A DNA stretch of 64,000 nt from an uncultured Rhizobium sp. (GCA_945952415.1 CAMFIF010000003.1:62001-126000), one strand, 5' to 3'. Positions 37,414 through 46,777 are shown, counted from the first letter of the stretch. The notes: a model not told the origin generated them from the letters alone. Made by a program: numbers and translations.

Positions 37414-39129
37414 TCAGGCCTTTGCCGCGCGTTCGGCAAGCACCCGGTTGGCCGCCGAGACCACCGCTTCCAGCGACGCCGCGACGATATTGGTGTTGAT
37501 GCCGACGCCGAAGAGCTTGCCCCCGCCATGGGCGATTTCCATGTAGCAGATCGCCGCCGCATTCGATCCGTGCTGGAGCGAATGTTCGGAATAGTCGAGC
37601 ACGCTCATGTCGATGCCGAGATAGGTGGAGAGGGCATTGACGAAACCGTCGATTGGTCCGTTGCCCCGGCCTTCGATGCGGGTGGAAACGCCCCTGTCGA
37701 GGATTTCCGCATCGACGATCCGCTGGCCCTTGTGCTCGGGATCGGCAAAGGTGTGGTGATCGACGAATTCGATCCGCGCGCCCGGCTGGTTCACATAGCG
37801 CTCGAGGAAGCGCTCGTAGATGGCCTTCGACGGCAGCTCCTTGCCCTGTTCGTCGGTGATGCGCTGAATGTCCTCGCGGAATTCGACCTGCAAGTTGCGC
37901 GGCAGGTTGAGCCCGTAATCCTGCTGCAGCACATAGGCGATGCCGCCCTTGCCGGACTGGGAATTGATGCGGATGATTGCCTCATAGGTCCGGCCCACAT
38001 CCTGCGGGTCGATCGGCAGATAGGGCACTTCCCAGATGGGCTTGTTGGCGGTCTTGATCGCCTTCATGCCCTTGTTGATCGCATCCTGGTGGGAGCCGGA
38101 GAAGGCGGTATAGACGAGTTCGCCCACATAAGGGTGCCGCTCGGGGATCGCCATCTCGTTGGAATATTCATAGACCGCCTTGATCCGCTCGATATCGGAG
38201 CAATCCAGCATAGGGTCGACGCCCTGCGTATACATGTTGAGTGCCAGGGTGACGATATCCACATTGCCGGTGCGCTCGCCATTGCCGAAGAGCGTGCCTT
38301 CCACCCGGTCGGCACCCGCCATCAGCCCGAGTTCGGTCGCGGCAATGCCCGTGCCCCGATCATTGTGGGGATGCAGCGAAATCAGCACGTTCTCGCGCGA
38401 ATCGATGTTCCGGCACATCCATTCGATCTGGTCCGCATAGATGTTCGGCGTCGACATCTCGACGGTCGAGGGCAGGTTGAGGATCAGCTTGTTGTCCGCC
38501 GTCGGCTTCACTTCCGCAATGACCGCATTGCAGATCTCCAGCGCCACGTCGAGTTCGGTGCCCGTAAAGCTCTCCGGCGAGTATTCGAAGCGATAATTGC
38601 CGCCCGCCCTGGCCGCCATGTCCATGATCATCTTTGCCGCATCCACGGCGATCTGCTTGATGCCGGCCACATCCTTGCCGAACACCACGCGGCGCTGCAG
38701 CTCGCTGGTGGAATTGTAGAAATGGATGATCGGCCGATGGGCGCCTTCCAGCGCCTCGAAAGTGCGGGTGATCAGTTCCGGACGGCACTGCACCAGAACC
38801 TGCAGCGACACATCCTCGGGCACATTCCCCTCTTCCACGCACCAGCGGGCAAAGTCGAAATCGGTCTGCGAGGCGGAGGGGAAACCGATTTCGATTTCCT
38901 TGAAGCCCATGTCGAGCAGGAGATTGAACATGCGGGCCTTGCGGTCATGGCCCATCGGGTTCACGAGCGACTGGTTGCCGTCGCGCAGGTCCACCGAGCA
39001 CCAGATCGGTGCCTTGTCGATGACCTTCGAGGGCCAGGTGCGCTCCTTCAGGTTCACCTGCGGATAGGGCTGATACTTGATTGCCGCTTCAGGCATGCCC
39101 TTGCGGGCGGAATTGCGGGTGGCTTCCAT
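37414..39129 (-). CDS. leuA: 2-isopropylmalate synthase
   Basis: The product has 571 aa from MEATRNSARKGMPEAAIKYQPYPQ. The ATG at 39096 is a second candidate; the track start at 39225 adds a poor N-terminus. Catalytic motifs of the LeuA family are intact (CSVDLRDGNQSLVNPM, LISLHPHNDRGTGIAATELG) and a C-terminal regulatory domain covers residues about 430-571. It condenses acetyl-CoA with 2-ketoisovalerate in leucine synthesis and is normally leucine-inhibited. A 420-nt leader with a Leu-rich peptide and hairpins precedes it. Confidence 0.96.
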   Translation of the reverse strand: MEATRNSARKGMPEAAIKYQPYPQVNLKERTWPSKVIDKAPIWCSVDLRDGNQSLVNPMGHDRKARMFNLLLDMGFKEIEIGFPSASQTDFDFARWCVEEGNVPEDVSLQVLVQCRPELITRTFEALEGAHRPIIHFYNSTSELQRRVVFGKDVAGIKQIAVDAAKMIMDMAARAGGNYRFEYSPESFTGTELDVALEICNAVIAEVKPTADNKLILNLPSTVEMSTPNIYADQIEWMCRNIDSRENVLISLHPHNDRGTGIAATELGLMAGADRVEGTLFGNGERTGNVDIVTLALNMYTQGVDPMLDCSDIERIKAVYEYSNEMAIPERHPYVGELVYTAFSGSHQDAINKGMKAIKTANKPIWEVPYLPIDPQDVGRTYEAIIRINSQSGKGGIAYVLQQDYGLNLPRNLQVEFREDIQRITDEQGKELPSKAIYERFLERYVNQPGARIEFVDHHTFADPEHKGQRIVDAEILDRGVSTRIEGRGNGPIDGFVNALSTYLGIDMSVLDYSEHSLQHGSNAAAICYMEIAHGGGKLFGVGINTNIVAASLEAVVSAANRVLAERAAKA

Positions 39130-39246
39130 TCGTCTTCTCGTCTCTTTCGACCGCAGCATCGGCACCGCTGATAGCCTGTTTGCAGGCGGCTGGCGATAGG
39201 CTGCGGCGACCATCCATGGTCTCATATGCAGATTTTCAGATGGGTC

Positions 39247-39292
39247 GAGGAGCTCTTAGCGCAATAGCTTGCCCGGCCGCCGGGCGCTCCTC
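39247..39292 (-). promoter_or_regulatory. nested hairpin in the leuA leader (candidate attenuator element)
   Basis: On the minus strand the leader ORF stop is embedded in GAGGAGC, which pairs with GCTCCTC 32 nt later. Nested inside is the perfect stem GCCCGG-CGG-CCGGGC. The stop overlaps the 5' arm, so a ribosome at the Leu codons or at the stop would change which hairpin forms. No T-run follows this element, so the terminator proper is not identified; further short inverted repeats lie at 39205-39220 and 39150-39180. Confidence 0.55.
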
Positions 39293-39416
39293 AACGGACC
39301 CGGCAACCGCGGATAAGGCCGAGAAGAAGAAGCGAGTTTGGCACGGCGGTGCGGACCGGCAGCGCGTGGCGGCCCGGTTCAAAACGCACATCAATGGAAG
39401 CGATCCGTGTCTTCAT
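39291..39416 (-). CDS. candidate leuA leader peptide with four consecutive Leu codons
   Basis: The frame ends ...PNSLLLLGLIRGCRVR. Four Leu codons in a row (CTT CTT CTT CTC), then Gly-Leu-Ile, sit about 15 codons before the stop and just ahead of the hairpin. The listed start is the ATG at 39416 (41 aa); a GTG at 39344 gives a 17-residue version, which is closer to classical leader length. The ATG lies only eight bases after a promoter-like -10, so translation could be leaderless, as for trpL. Confidence 0.6.
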   Translation of the reverse strand: MKTRIASIDVRFEPGRHALPVRTAVPNSLLLLGLIRGCRVR

Positions 39417-39424
39417 GGCGGGGA

Positions 39425-39453
39425 AGCTAAGCGGCGCAAGCGCGCCGGTCAAG
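39425..39453 (-). promoter_or_regulatory. candidate leuA promoter
   Basis: On the minus strand CTTGAC, a 17-nt spacer, then TTAGCT. The -35 matches the alphaproteobacterial consensus; the -10 is weak. The spacer contains GGCGC-GCTT-GCGCC, a perfect inverted repeat that could be an operator. Confidence 0.5.
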
Positions 39454-39551
39454 CCCCAATACGCCCAAGATTGACTTTGGATTAGTCCGAGATTCACGCT
39501 TCTCAACTCTCCGGCCGCAAATAATGTATTAACAACCAAAAGAGGTGGAAT

Positions 39552-40172
39552 ATGCGCATTGCCCTAGCCCTTGTCCTTTCAGCCTGTGCCGTCGGCCTGG
39601 CCTCCTGCAACAGCCTGTCCAAGGAAGAATGCCGCGCGGCGGACTGGCGGGTGATCGGCGAGGCCGATGGCGCGGCCGGTTACGATCCCCAGTCGCGCTT
39701 TGCCGATCACACCAAATCCTGCGCCCGCATCAAGATCGTGCCGGACCAGTCCCTCTGGAGCGAGGGCTACAAGGTGGGCGTCACCCGCTATTGCACGCCG
39801 CTGAACGGACTTCAGCGCGGCGAAGCGGGCGATGGTTACTACAATGTCTGCCCGCCCAATCTCTCCGCTGGCTTCCTGCGCGGCTATGGCATCGGCAAGC
39901 GGGCCCATGAGGCGCGCTCGCGGCTGAACAGCCTGCGCAACGAAATCTCTTCCAAACAGTCGCAGATCGACCAGCTCTATAACGAGCTGAAGCAGACCCA
40001 GGATCAGCAGCGAAAATCGGACATTCGCCAGCAGATCGACGATCTCGACCGCGGCCTGCGCTGGGCCCGGCAGAATGCCTATGATGCCGAAACCGATCTC
40101 TATCCGATCGAAATGGATGTGCAGCGCTTCCGCCAGAATCCGAACGCGGTTCTGGTGCCGCCGGGCTATTGA
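39552..40172 (+). CDS. DUF2799-like lipoprotein
   Basis: The product has 206 aa with a lipoprotein signal ending VGLASC (lipobox LASC, Cys 19). The mature part has several cysteines (EECRAADW, SCARIKI, YCTPLNG, VCPPNL) and a long coiled-coil (RLNSLRNEISSKQSQIDQLYNELKQTQDQQRK). The DWRVIGEADGAAGY segment matches the DUF2799 pattern. It is probably outer-membrane anchored. Function unknown. Confidence 0.85.
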   Translation: MRIALALVLSACAVGLASCNSLSKEECRAADWRVIGEADGAAGYDPQSRFADHTKSCARIKIVPDQSLWSEGYKVGVTRYCTPLNGLQRGEAGDGYYNVCPPNLSAGFLRGYGIGKRAHEARSRLNSLRNEISSKQSQIDQLYNELKQTQDQQRKSDIRQQIDDLDRGLRWARQNAYDAETDLYPIEMDVQRFRQNPNAVLVPPGY

Positions 40173-40175
40173 GCC

Positions 40176-41354
40176 TCAGGCGCGCCGGGCGGCCTTTGCC
40201 AGCCCCATGGCGAGGCCCCCCGCAAGAAGGCCCCAGAAGGCGCCGGATATGCCCGCAAAAGTGACGCCCGAGGCGGTGACGATGAAGGTGATCGCCGCCG
40301 CTTCCCGGGTGTCCGGCTCCTTGAGAGCCGCAAAGGCGGAGCCCGAGAAGGCACCGATCAGCGCAAGGCCGGCCACCGCCTGGATCAGCACCGGCGGCGC
40401 CAGCGCGACGAAACCCGTGACCGCCCCGGCCAGCAGCCCGAAGACCACATAGCCGATGCCCGCAATAATGGCTGCCCAGTAGCGCCGGGCGGGATCGGGA
40501 TGAGCATCCTCCCCCGCGCACATGGCGGCGGTAATGGCCGCAAGATTGACGGCATGGCCGCCAAAGGGTGCCGAAAACAGCGAGAAAAGGCCGGTCGTGG
40601 CAAAGAGCGGACCCGGATTGGGTTCGTAATGATTGACCTTCAGCACCGCGATACCGGGAATGTTCTGCGACGCCATGGTCACGATGAAGAGCGGCAGACC
40701 GAGCGAGATGATGCTGGGCAGATGAAATTCCGGCATGACCGGCACGACCGTGGGCCCCAGCGATTGCGACCAGGCGGAAAGCGCGCCGGGCGGAATGTCC
40801 ACCCCGAAGGCGAGCACGCCGATAAAGGCAATGAGCGCCGCCGGCACCGCATAGAGCCGCTTCCAGGCCGCCACGAAGAGCCAGGCAAGCACGATGGGAA
40901 GACCGAAGGCGGGATTGAAGGAAACGGCCTTCACCGGCGCATAGCAGAGCCCCACCAGAACCCCCGCCAGCATGGCATTGGCAAGCGGCGCCGGTATGGC
41001 GGCAACCGCCCGGCCGAGCGGCTTGAACAGCCCGGCAATCACGATCAGCACCGCACAGACCAGAAAGGCCCCGACCGCCGCCGGAAAGCCGCCGGCAACC
41101 GCACCCGCGCTGGCCAGCAGGGCCGCGCCGGGCGTCGACCAGGCAATGCTGACCGGAAGCCGCGTGGCAACGCTGAGCACGATGGCGCAAAGCCCCATGG
41201 AGATCGAAAGCGCCATCAGACCCGAGGCGGCCTGGGCATCGCTGGCCCCCACCGCCTTCAGGCCCTGCAGCACCACGGCAAAGGAGCTGGCAAAGCCCAC
41301 GAATGCGGTCAGGAGCCCCATGAAGAAGGCTTGCGGGGAAAGATCTTTCAGCAT
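40176..41354 (-). CDS. BenE-family benzoate/H+ symporter
   Basis: The product has about 392 aa from MLKDLSPQAFFMGLLTAFVGFASSF. About 12 membrane segments with BenE features: PVSIAWSTPGAALLASAGAVAGG, NAMLAGVLVGLCYAPVKAV, GGHAVNLAAITAAMCAG. The TTG at 41396 used by the track would overlap the upstream hydrolase stop. Annotated members transport benzoate, but the substrate is not proven for most. No benzoate-degradation genes are nearby. Confidence 0.9.
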   Translation of the reverse strand: MLKDLSPQAFFMGLLTAFVGFASSFAVVLQGLKAVGASDAQAASGLMALSISMGLCAIVLSVATRLPVSIAWSTPGAALLASAGAVAGGFPAAVGAFLVCAVLIVIAGLFKPLGRAVAAIPAPLANAMLAGVLVGLCYAPVKAVSFNPAFGLPIVLAWLFVAAWKRLYAVPAALIAFIGVLAFGVDIPPGALSAWSQSLGPTVVPVMPEFHLPSIISLGLPLFIVTMASQNIPGIAVLKVNHYEPNPGPLFATTGLFSLFSAPFGGHAVNLAAITAAMCAGEDAHPDPARRYWAAIIAGIGYVVFGLLAGAVTGFVALAPPVLIQAVAGLALIGAFSGSAFAALKEPDTREAAAITFIVTASGVTFAGISGAFWGLLAGGLAMGLAKAARRA

Positions 41355-41379
41355 GAAGACAAACCGGAAAGGGAGAGGA

Positions 41380-42282
41380 TCAGAGGGTGCTGGCAAACCA
41401 GTCGGTGGTCTTGGAAATCACGTCCAGCGCCTTGGACTGGTCGTCGCCGAGAACATTGAAAATGTGGTCCGCATCCGGGATCACATGGGTAAGCTTCGTC
41501 TGCGCCTTGGCGAGGCTTGCGAAATTCACCAGATAGGAAGCGGAGAAATCCTTGGCACCGGCAATTGCCATGTAGGCGCCGGTATAGCGGGCAATCGCCT
41601 CGTCCAGCTTGTGATTGCCGAGGCTGTCGAAGAAGGACTGCTTCAGCGCCATGGTCCGCCAGCCGAGATCGATGCCGACAATGCCGTCTTCCTTGGCACG
41701 GTCGAAGGCCTTCTGCCCGAGTTCCGACAGGAAATCGGCCTTGAAATCGCCGACAGAGGACCAGGTGGCGAGCGACTTGATCTTCTGCGGCTCATCGGCA
41801 GCGGCGAGCATGCCGATGCCCCCGCCGAGGCTGAAGCCGAGCACGCCGACCCGGGCGCTGTCTATGCCCTTGACCTTGGTGAGATAGGCGAGCCCCACCT
41901 TGGCATCGTCGAGCTGGCTGTCGATGGTCGTGGCACCCGTATCGCCGTCGCTCTTGCCGAAACCGCGAAAATCGATGCGGAGCGAAGCAATGCCGCGCAC
42001 CGCCAGCGCCTCCGCCTGCCGGGCGAAGAGCCCGCCCACCTCGTCACGCGCGCTGCCGAAGCCGTGCAGCATCAGCACCGCCGGTGCCGGCGGCGAATCG
42101 GGCTTCACCGTATCGGGAATATTGAGCGTTGCGGCAATCCCGCCATTCAGCATCACGGTGGTTTCTCCGGCAAGCGCCAGGATGGGCCGGGCAGCCAGAA
42201 GCAGGAACAGCGCCGCAAGGCGGAAAAGCCATGCCCGGCGTCGGCCCGCGCCGTCATGCCGCTCGTGATTGTGCTTTCCCAT
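41380..42282 (-). CDS. exported alpha/beta hydrolase (dienelactone/acyl-esterase-like)
   Basis: The product has 300 aa, with a signal peptide (WLFRLAALFLLLAARPILALA). Oxyanion region VLMLHGFGSARDEVGG, nucleophile LGFSLGGGIGML, acid region near MAIAGAKDF and catalytic His in VIPDADHIFNVLGD are present. It precedes the BenE gene with about 25 nt between and is probably in the same operon. Substrate unknown. Confidence 0.88.
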   Translation of the reverse strand: MGKHNHERHDGAGRRRAWLFRLAALFLLLAARPILALAGETTVMLNGGIAATLNIPDTVKPDSPPAPAVLMLHGFGSARDEVGGLFARQAEALAVRGIASLRIDFRGFGKSDGDTGATTIDSQLDDAKVGLAYLTKVKGIDSARVGVLGFSLGGGIGMLAAADEPQKIKSLATWSSVGDFKADFLSELGQKAFDRAKEDGIVGIDLGWRTMALKQSFFDSLGNHKLDEAIARYTGAYMAIAGAKDFSASYLVNFASLAKAQTKLTHVIPDADHIFNVLGDDQSKALDVISKTTDWFASTL

Positions 42283-42388
42283 GGTTCCCTCCCGGACAGG
42301 CCTTGTCCGACAAGATCAAAGCAGACTTCGTAAGCCCGGACTATTCCGACAAATAGCGCCGCCTTACAAGTGGTTTCGGCGTCCCATG

Positions 42389-42418
42389 AAAAAAGCGCCC
42401 GCTTTCGCAGGCGCTTTC
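42389..42418 (-). terminator. intrinsic terminator after clpP
   Basis: On the minus strand AAAGCGCC and GGCGCTTT form an 8-bp stem with a 10-nt loop, followed by TTT, 25 nt past the clpP stop. Confidence 0.8.
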
Positions 42419-42443
42419 AACCATTTTGGAACGCTTTCAGGCC

Positions 42444-43028
42444 TCAGGCGCCGATTTCGCCCTGGTTCGAAATGATCTTCGAAACCAGACCGTAATCGCG
42501 GGCTTCCTCGGCGGAGAGCCAGTAGTCGCGATCCGTGTCCTTGGCGATCTTTTCGATCGGCTGGCCGGTGGCGGCGGCGAAAATCTTGTTCAGGCGCTCG
42601 TTCATCTTGATGATCTCGCGGGCCTGGATCTCGATGTCCGACGCCATGCCGCGGGTGCCGCCGGACGGCTGGTGCAGCAGGAAGCGGGTATTGGCGAGGC
42701 AGAGGCGGCGCTCCTTGGGAACGCTCACATAGATGAGCGCGCCGGCCGAGGCCACCCAACCCGTGCCGATCATCCAGACCTTCGGCTTGATGAACTTGAT
42801 CATGTCATGGATCGAATCACCCGATTCGACGTGACCGCCCGGAGAATTGACGAAGATGCGGATGTCCTCGTCGCTGGCAGCGGCGAGCGCCACGAGCTGC
42901 GAGCACACTTTTTGCGCCAGCTCCATGTTGATCGGGCCGTAAATGAAGATCGAACGGGACTTGAACAGGTTCGCTTCCGTTTCCTTGCCCAGCGGCAGTT
43001 CGGTCTTCTTGTCGTCTTCTTCGCTCAT
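42444..43028 (-). CDS. ClpP-family serine protease, divergent paralogue
   Basis: The product has 194 aa from the ATG at 43028 (GGAG seven bases upstream; the TTG at 43031 is not needed). The catalytic triad is readable: Ser in [14 protein letters not shown] (standard ClpP has GQAASM), His in FLLHQPSGG (standard MIHQPLGG) and Asp in [14 protein letters not shown]. It lacks a propeptide. It is not adjacent to a Clp ATPase or trigger factor, so it is probably one of the several rhizobial ClpP paralogues. Confidence 0.9.
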   Translation of the reverse strand: MSEEDDKKTELPLGKETEANLFKSRSIFIYGPINMELAQKVCSQLVALAAASDEDIRIFVNSPGGHVESGDSIHDMIKFIKPKVWMIGTGWVASAGALIYVSVPKERRLCLANTRFLLHQPSGGTRGMASDIEIQAREIIKMNERLNKIFAAATGQPIEKIAKDTDRDYWLSAEEARDYGLVSKIISNQGEIGA

Positions 43029-43292
43029 CAACCATCTCCAGATGTCGTTCTTTACAGCAGATAATGCGAGTCAGGCATGATGACAATGGAAGAAAGCGCC
43101 AAGCCGCCAAAGGGTGAAGGAATGCTTATAAGCAGCCGGCCCCTGCCCTGCGCCGCTAAGGCGACTTCGGAGGCGGCAGCTGCCGTCAGAAAATCGTCAT
43201 GGGGGGATGGACAGGGCTCCGTTTCGCGGTTCATCTTGTGCGATGCAATATGAGAGCCTGCTGCTGATCACCCGCACCGAGGAGCCCTGCCG

Positions 43293-43808
43293 ATGAAAAA
43301 ACTGGCCTTTCTCATTCCCCTTCTGATTGCCTCTCCGGCGCTCGCCCATGGCGGCCATGGCGTGGAGGCCGGTCTTCAGGCCGGGCTCCTCCACCCGCTG
43401 ACGGGGCTCGATCACCTCGCCGCGATGATGGCCGCAGGCCTTGCCGCCTCTTCCTTCCGCAGCCGGCCTGCCGTGCTCCTCGCCCTTGCCTTCCTCGCCT
43501 TCATGGCGGGCGGTTTCGGCCTTGCCCGCTTCGGCATGACCCTGCCGGCCGCGGAAGGCATGGTGATGCTCTCGGCCTTCGTGCTCACGGCCCTTGCCGT
43601 GTTGCCGCAGCGCTATGTCGCCTCGCTTGCCCTCATCGCCGGCTTCGCCTTGTTTCACGGCCACACCCATGGCCTGGAAACGAGCGGCGACCCGAGCGGC
43701 TTTGCACTCGGCTTTCTCCTCACCACCGCCGGGCTGATCGCCATGGGCTTCCTTGCCGGCCGCCTGCTGCGCCGGGCAAGCCCCGTTCTCCTGCCGGCCA
43801 TCCGGTAA
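43293..43808 (+). CDS. HupE/UreJ-family membrane protein
   Basis: The product has 171 aa, with a signal peptide followed by a histidine-rich HGGHGVEAGLQAGLLHPLTGLDHLAAMMAAGLAAS motif, membrane segments and HGHTHGLE. This is the HupE/UreJ family, whose members take up nickel (or cobalt). It is stand-alone; no urease or hydrogenase genes are visible. Confidence 0.92.
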   Translation: MKKLAFLIPLLIASPALAHGGHGVEAGLQAGLLHPLTGLDHLAAMMAAGLAASSFRSRPAVLLALAFLAFMAGGFGLARFGMTLPAAEGMVMLSAFVLTALAVLPQRYVASLALIAGFALFHGHTHGLETSGDPSGFALGFLLTTAGLIAMGFLAGRLLRRASPVLLPAIR

Positions 43809-43832
43809 AACAAAAGGGGGCAGCCTGCCCCC
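43807..43832. terminator. bidirectional intrinsic terminator
   Basis: GGGGGCAG-C-CTGCCCCC lies between the convergent hupE-like and queF genes, with an A-run on the left side that reads as TTTTGTTTT on the minus strand, so it terminates queF best. Confidence 0.75.
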
Positions 43833-43842
43833 TCTCCGTCTT

Positions 43843-44307
43843 TCAGCCGCGGCCGCGATAGGGCGAGACGCCCTGATCCGGCAGCCAGACATTCGCCGGC
43901 GGGGCTCCCGTCTGCCAGAAGACATCGATCGGGATGCCGCCGCGCGGATACCAGTAAGCACCGATCCGCAGCCACTTGGGCTCCAGAAGCGCGACCAGCC
44001 GCTTGGCGATATCGATCGAGCAATCCTCATGGAAGGCACCGTGATTGCGGAAGGAATGCAGATAGAGCTTCAGCGACTTCGACTCCACCAGCCATTCGTT
44101 CGGCACGTAATCGATGACGATATGGGCGAAATCCGGCTGGCCGGTCATCGGGCAGATGGAGGTGAATTCCGGCGCGGTGAACCGCACCACGTAATCCGTC
44201 CCGGCATGGGAGGCTGGCACCCGTTCGAGCACCGCTTCCTCCGGGCTTTTGGGGGCTTCCACATTCTGGCCGAGCTGGGAGAGGCCTGAAACGTCGGTCT
44301 TGCCCAT
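43843..44307 (-). CDS. queF: NADPH-dependent 7-cyano-7-deazaguanine reductase
   Basis: The product has 154 aa from [19 protein letters not shown] (AAGGAGA eight bases upstream; the ATG at 44313 is too close to it). The catalytic Cys is in [15 protein letters not shown] and the QueF motif [21 protein letters not shown] is complete. It reduces preQ0 to preQ1 in queuosine synthesis. Confidence 0.97.
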   Translation of the reverse strand: MGKTDVSGLSQLGQNVEAPKSPEEAVLERVPASHAGTDYVVRFTAPEFTSICPMTGQPDFAHIVIDYVPNEWLVESKSLKLYLHSFRNHGAFHEDCSIDIAKRLVALLEPKWLRIGAYWYPRGGIPIDVFWQTGAPPANVWLPDQGVSPYRGRG

Positions 44308-44350
44308 GGGCATTCTCCTTTGACGTTATGGCGCAACACAGGCGCCAAAC

Positions 44351-44388
44351 AAAAAACCGCGCCGGCAAGACAGGCCGGCGCGGCTTTT
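44351..44388 (-). terminator. intrinsic terminator after trpE(G)
   Basis: On the minus strand CCGCGCCGGC and GCCGGCGCGG form a 10-bp stem with a 7-nt loop, followed by TTTTTT. It lies 34 nt past the trpE(G) stop. Confidence 0.85.
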
Positions 44389-44422
44389 CCATAAACCGTC
44401 TCCCTCCCGGGAGATAGGGGCC

Positions 44423-46612
44423 TCAGGCGGCCTTGGTCTTTGCCTTGCGCGAAAGATGGGCCACCACGTTCTCGATCATCCGCATGCCGGCATCGCCGCC
44501 GAGCGTCATGATCGATTCCGGATGGAACTGCACCGCCGCAATCGGCTCCTTCGTGTGCTCGATGCCCATGATCGTGCCATCCTCGGTTTCCGCGGTGATG
44601 ATGAAATCCCGCGGCAGTGTCGTCGGATCGGCGAAGATCGAGTGATAGCGCCCGACCGTCACTTCCTTTCCGAGACCGGAGAAGACGATGCCGGGCTCCA
44701 GCACGCGGATGCGGGACGGCTTGCCGTGCATGGGGATCGCGAGATGGCGAAGCTCGCCGCCATAGGCTTCCGCCAGAGCCTGCAGACCGAGGCAGACGCC
44801 GAAGACCGGCAGATCGCGTGCGCGCGCCTTCTTGATCGTCGCCTTGCAGTCGAAATCCTTGGGGCTGCCGGGCCCGGGCGACAGCACGACCAGATCCGGG
44901 TTCAGCCGGTCGAAGATTTCCTCCGGTACCGGCGTGCGCACGGTGGACACGGTCGCGCCCGTCTGGCGGAAATAGTTGGCCAGCGTGTGCACGAAGCTGT
45001 CCTCGTGATCGACGAGCAGGATGTTGATGCCGGTGCCGACCTTGGCCGCATCGCGGCCCTTGCTTTCGGAATTTGCAGACTTGGCATCGCGGATCGCGGC
45101 AATCATGGCGGAGGCCTTCAGTTCGGTTTCGGCTTCTTCTTCCTGCGGAATGGAATCGTTGAGCAACGTAGCGCCCGCGCGCACTTCGGCAATGCCGTCC
45201 TTGATGCGGACGGTACGCAGCGTCAGCCCCGTGTTCATGTCGCCGTTGAAGCCCACCATGCCGATCGCCCCGCCGTACCAGGCGCGCGGGCTCTTCTCAT
45301 GCGCCTCGATGAAGCGCATGGCCCAGAGCTTGGGCGCACCGGTCACCGTCACCGCCCAGGCATGGCTGAGGAAGCCATCGAAGGCATCCGTGCCATCACG
45401 CAGACGCCCCTCGATATGGTCCACCGTGTGGATGAGGCGCGAATACATCTCGATCTGGCGGCGGCCGATGACCTTCACCGAGCCCGGCTCGCAGACCCGG
45501 CTCTTGTCGTTGCGGTCCACGTCCGAGCACATGGTGAGCTCGGATTCGTCCTTCTTCGAGTTCAGCAGCTTCAGGATCTGCTCGCTGTCGGCGATCGGGT
45601 CGTCGCCGCGCTTGATCGTGCCCGAAATCGGGCAGGTCTCGATGCGACGGCCGGACACGCGAACGAACATTTCCGGCGAGGCGCCGACCAGATATTCCTG
45701 CGCGCCGAGATTGATGAAGAAGGAATAGGGCGACGGATTGATCGCCTTGAGGCGCTTGGATATCGCCGAAGGCTTGCTTTCGCAGCGTTCCATGAACTTC
45801 TGGCCCGGCACCACTTCGAAGAGATCGCCCCGGCGGAAGCTCTCCTTCGCCTTCACCACCAGCTCGGAATATTCACCCGGACGATGATCGCCGCGCGGCG
45901 GGATCGTGTCCGTCATGCGGAAGGGCTCGGGGGTGATACTGCCCGCCTTGTTCGCGGTGGTCACGCCGTTCATCTCGAAATCATAGCGGTCGATCCAGGC
46001 CTTGGCCGCGTAGTTGTCGACGACGAGGATTTCGTCCGGGATGTAGAGCACCATGTCGCGCTGGTCGGCGGGGCGCTCCAGCTTGAAGTCGATGGCATCG
46101 AACTGGAAGGCGAGATCGTAACCGAAGGCACCGTAGAAGCCGAGATTGGCATCAGCCGAGGAGTGAAAGAGATCGGTGATCGCGCGCAGGACCGTAAAGA
46201 CGGTCGGGATCTTCGAGCGCTCCTCCTCGGTAAAGGCCCGATCCGGATCCTTCACCTTGAGATCGACGCGGCGGGGCGCAACGCCGGTGATGGAAATCTC
46301 GTCCACCGTCTCCAGCTTGCGGCTGATGAAGGAGAGCAGCACCTCGCCGCGTTCGTTATAGGCCTCCAGCCAGACATGGCGCCCGAAGCTCGACAGCCCG
46401 ACCGGCGGATCGATGATCGCCGTGTCCCAGCGAGTGTAGCGGCCCGGATATTCATAGTTCGAGGAGAAAACGCAGCCGCGCCGTTCGTCGAGCCGGTCCA
46501 CATAGGACGAGACCGCATCCGCATAGGGCGTGGAGCGCCGCTGGCGGGTGACGGTGATTCCCCCCTTCGTCTCGTAGATCTCAGCGCCGTCATCCCGGAT
46601 GATCGTGGCCAT
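44423..46612 (-). CDS. trpE(G): fused anthranilate synthase TrpE(G)
   Basis: The product has 729 aa from [20 protein letters not shown], matching the length of the known rhizobial fused enzyme. Residues 1-515 are the TrpE synthase ([42 protein letters not shown]). About residue 530 onward is the TrpG amidotransferase, with the Cys nucleophile in [16 protein letters not shown] and VQFHPES. It makes anthranilate from chorismate and glutamine. The track start at 46660 falls inside the attenuator, so 46612 is used. Confidence 0.97.
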   Translation of the reverse strand: MATIIRDDGAEIYETKGGITVTRQRRSTPYADAVSSYVDRLDERRGCVFSSNYEYPGRYTRWDTAIIDPPVGLSSFGRHVWLEAYNERGEVLLSFISRKLETVDEISITGVAPRRVDLKVKDPDRAFTEEERSKIPTVFTVLRAITDLFHSSADANLGFYGAFGYDLAFQFDAIDFKLERPADQRDMVLYIPDEILVVDNYAAKAWIDRYDFEMNGVTTANKAGSITPEPFRMTDTIPPRGDHRPGEYSELVVKAKESFRRGDLFEVVPGQKFMERCESKPSAISKRLKAINPSPYSFFINLGAQEYLVGASPEMFVRVSGRRIETCPISGTIKRGDDPIADSEQILKLLNSKKDESELTMCSDVDRNDKSRVCEPGSVKVIGRRQIEMYSRLIHTVDHIEGRLRDGTDAFDGFLSHAWAVTVTGAPKLWAMRFIEAHEKSPRAWYGGAIGMVGFNGDMNTGLTLRTVRIKDGIAEVRAGATLLNDSIPQEEEAETELKASAMIAAIRDAKSANSESKGRDAAKVGTGINILLVDHEDSFVHTLANYFRQTGATVSTVRTPVPEEIFDRLNPDLVVLSPGPGSPKDFDCKATIKKARARDLPVFGVCLGLQALAEAYGGELRHLAIPMHGKPSRIRVLEPGIVFSGLGKEVTVGRYHSIFADPTTLPRDFIITAETEDGTIMGIEHTKEPIAAVQFHPESIMTLGGDAGMRMIENVVAHLSRKAKTKAA

Positions 46613-46657
46613 TCTCGCATTCCCCTTCTGCTCTCTGCCCGGGCTTGAGGCGGGTAA

Positions 46658-46690
46658 CAAAAAAGCCGCCTCGAAACTCTCGGGCGGCTT
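46658..46690 (-). terminator. trp attenuator (intrinsic terminator of the leader)
   Basis: On the minus strand GCCGCC and GGCGGC form the stem (extended by AAGCC...GGCTT) followed by TTTTTT, between the trpL stop and trpE(G). The GGCGGCC just after the leader stop can pair with the 5' arm as anti-terminator. This is the classical attenuator layout. Confidence 0.9.
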
Positions 46691-46729
46691 GGTCTTTCGT
46701 CCTTTCGGACATGACTGGTCAAGGCCGCC

Positions 46730-46777
46730 TCAGCGAGCCCACCACCAGTTTGCAATCATGTTCAAGGACGTGTTCAT
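46730..46777 (-). CDS. trpL: trp leader peptide (WWW)
   Basis: A 15-codon ORF (MNTSLNMIANWWWAR), too short for the ORF track. Three consecutive Trp codons precede the attenuator. It matches the Sinorhizobium meliloti peTrpL layout (a WWWAR ending). The ATG follows the -10 by nine bases, so translation is probably leaderless, as established for S. meliloti. Family knowledge: the released leader RNA and peptide act in trans in S. meliloti. Confidence 0.92.
   Translation of the reverse strand: MNTSLNMIANWWWAR

Noticed and set aside
36907-39171. 754-aa plus-strand ORF
   Set aside because: Antisense to leuA and the alpha/beta hydrolase; no domain.
39291-39539. 82-aa ORF as a complete protein
   Set aside because: Its 5' half begins upstream of the candidate leuA promoter and has no domain. 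Only the part from 39416 (or 39344), ending in the Leu-rich segment, is kept as a leader peptide.
44456-46648. 730-aa plus-strand ORF
   Set aside because: Antisense to trpE(G); no domain.
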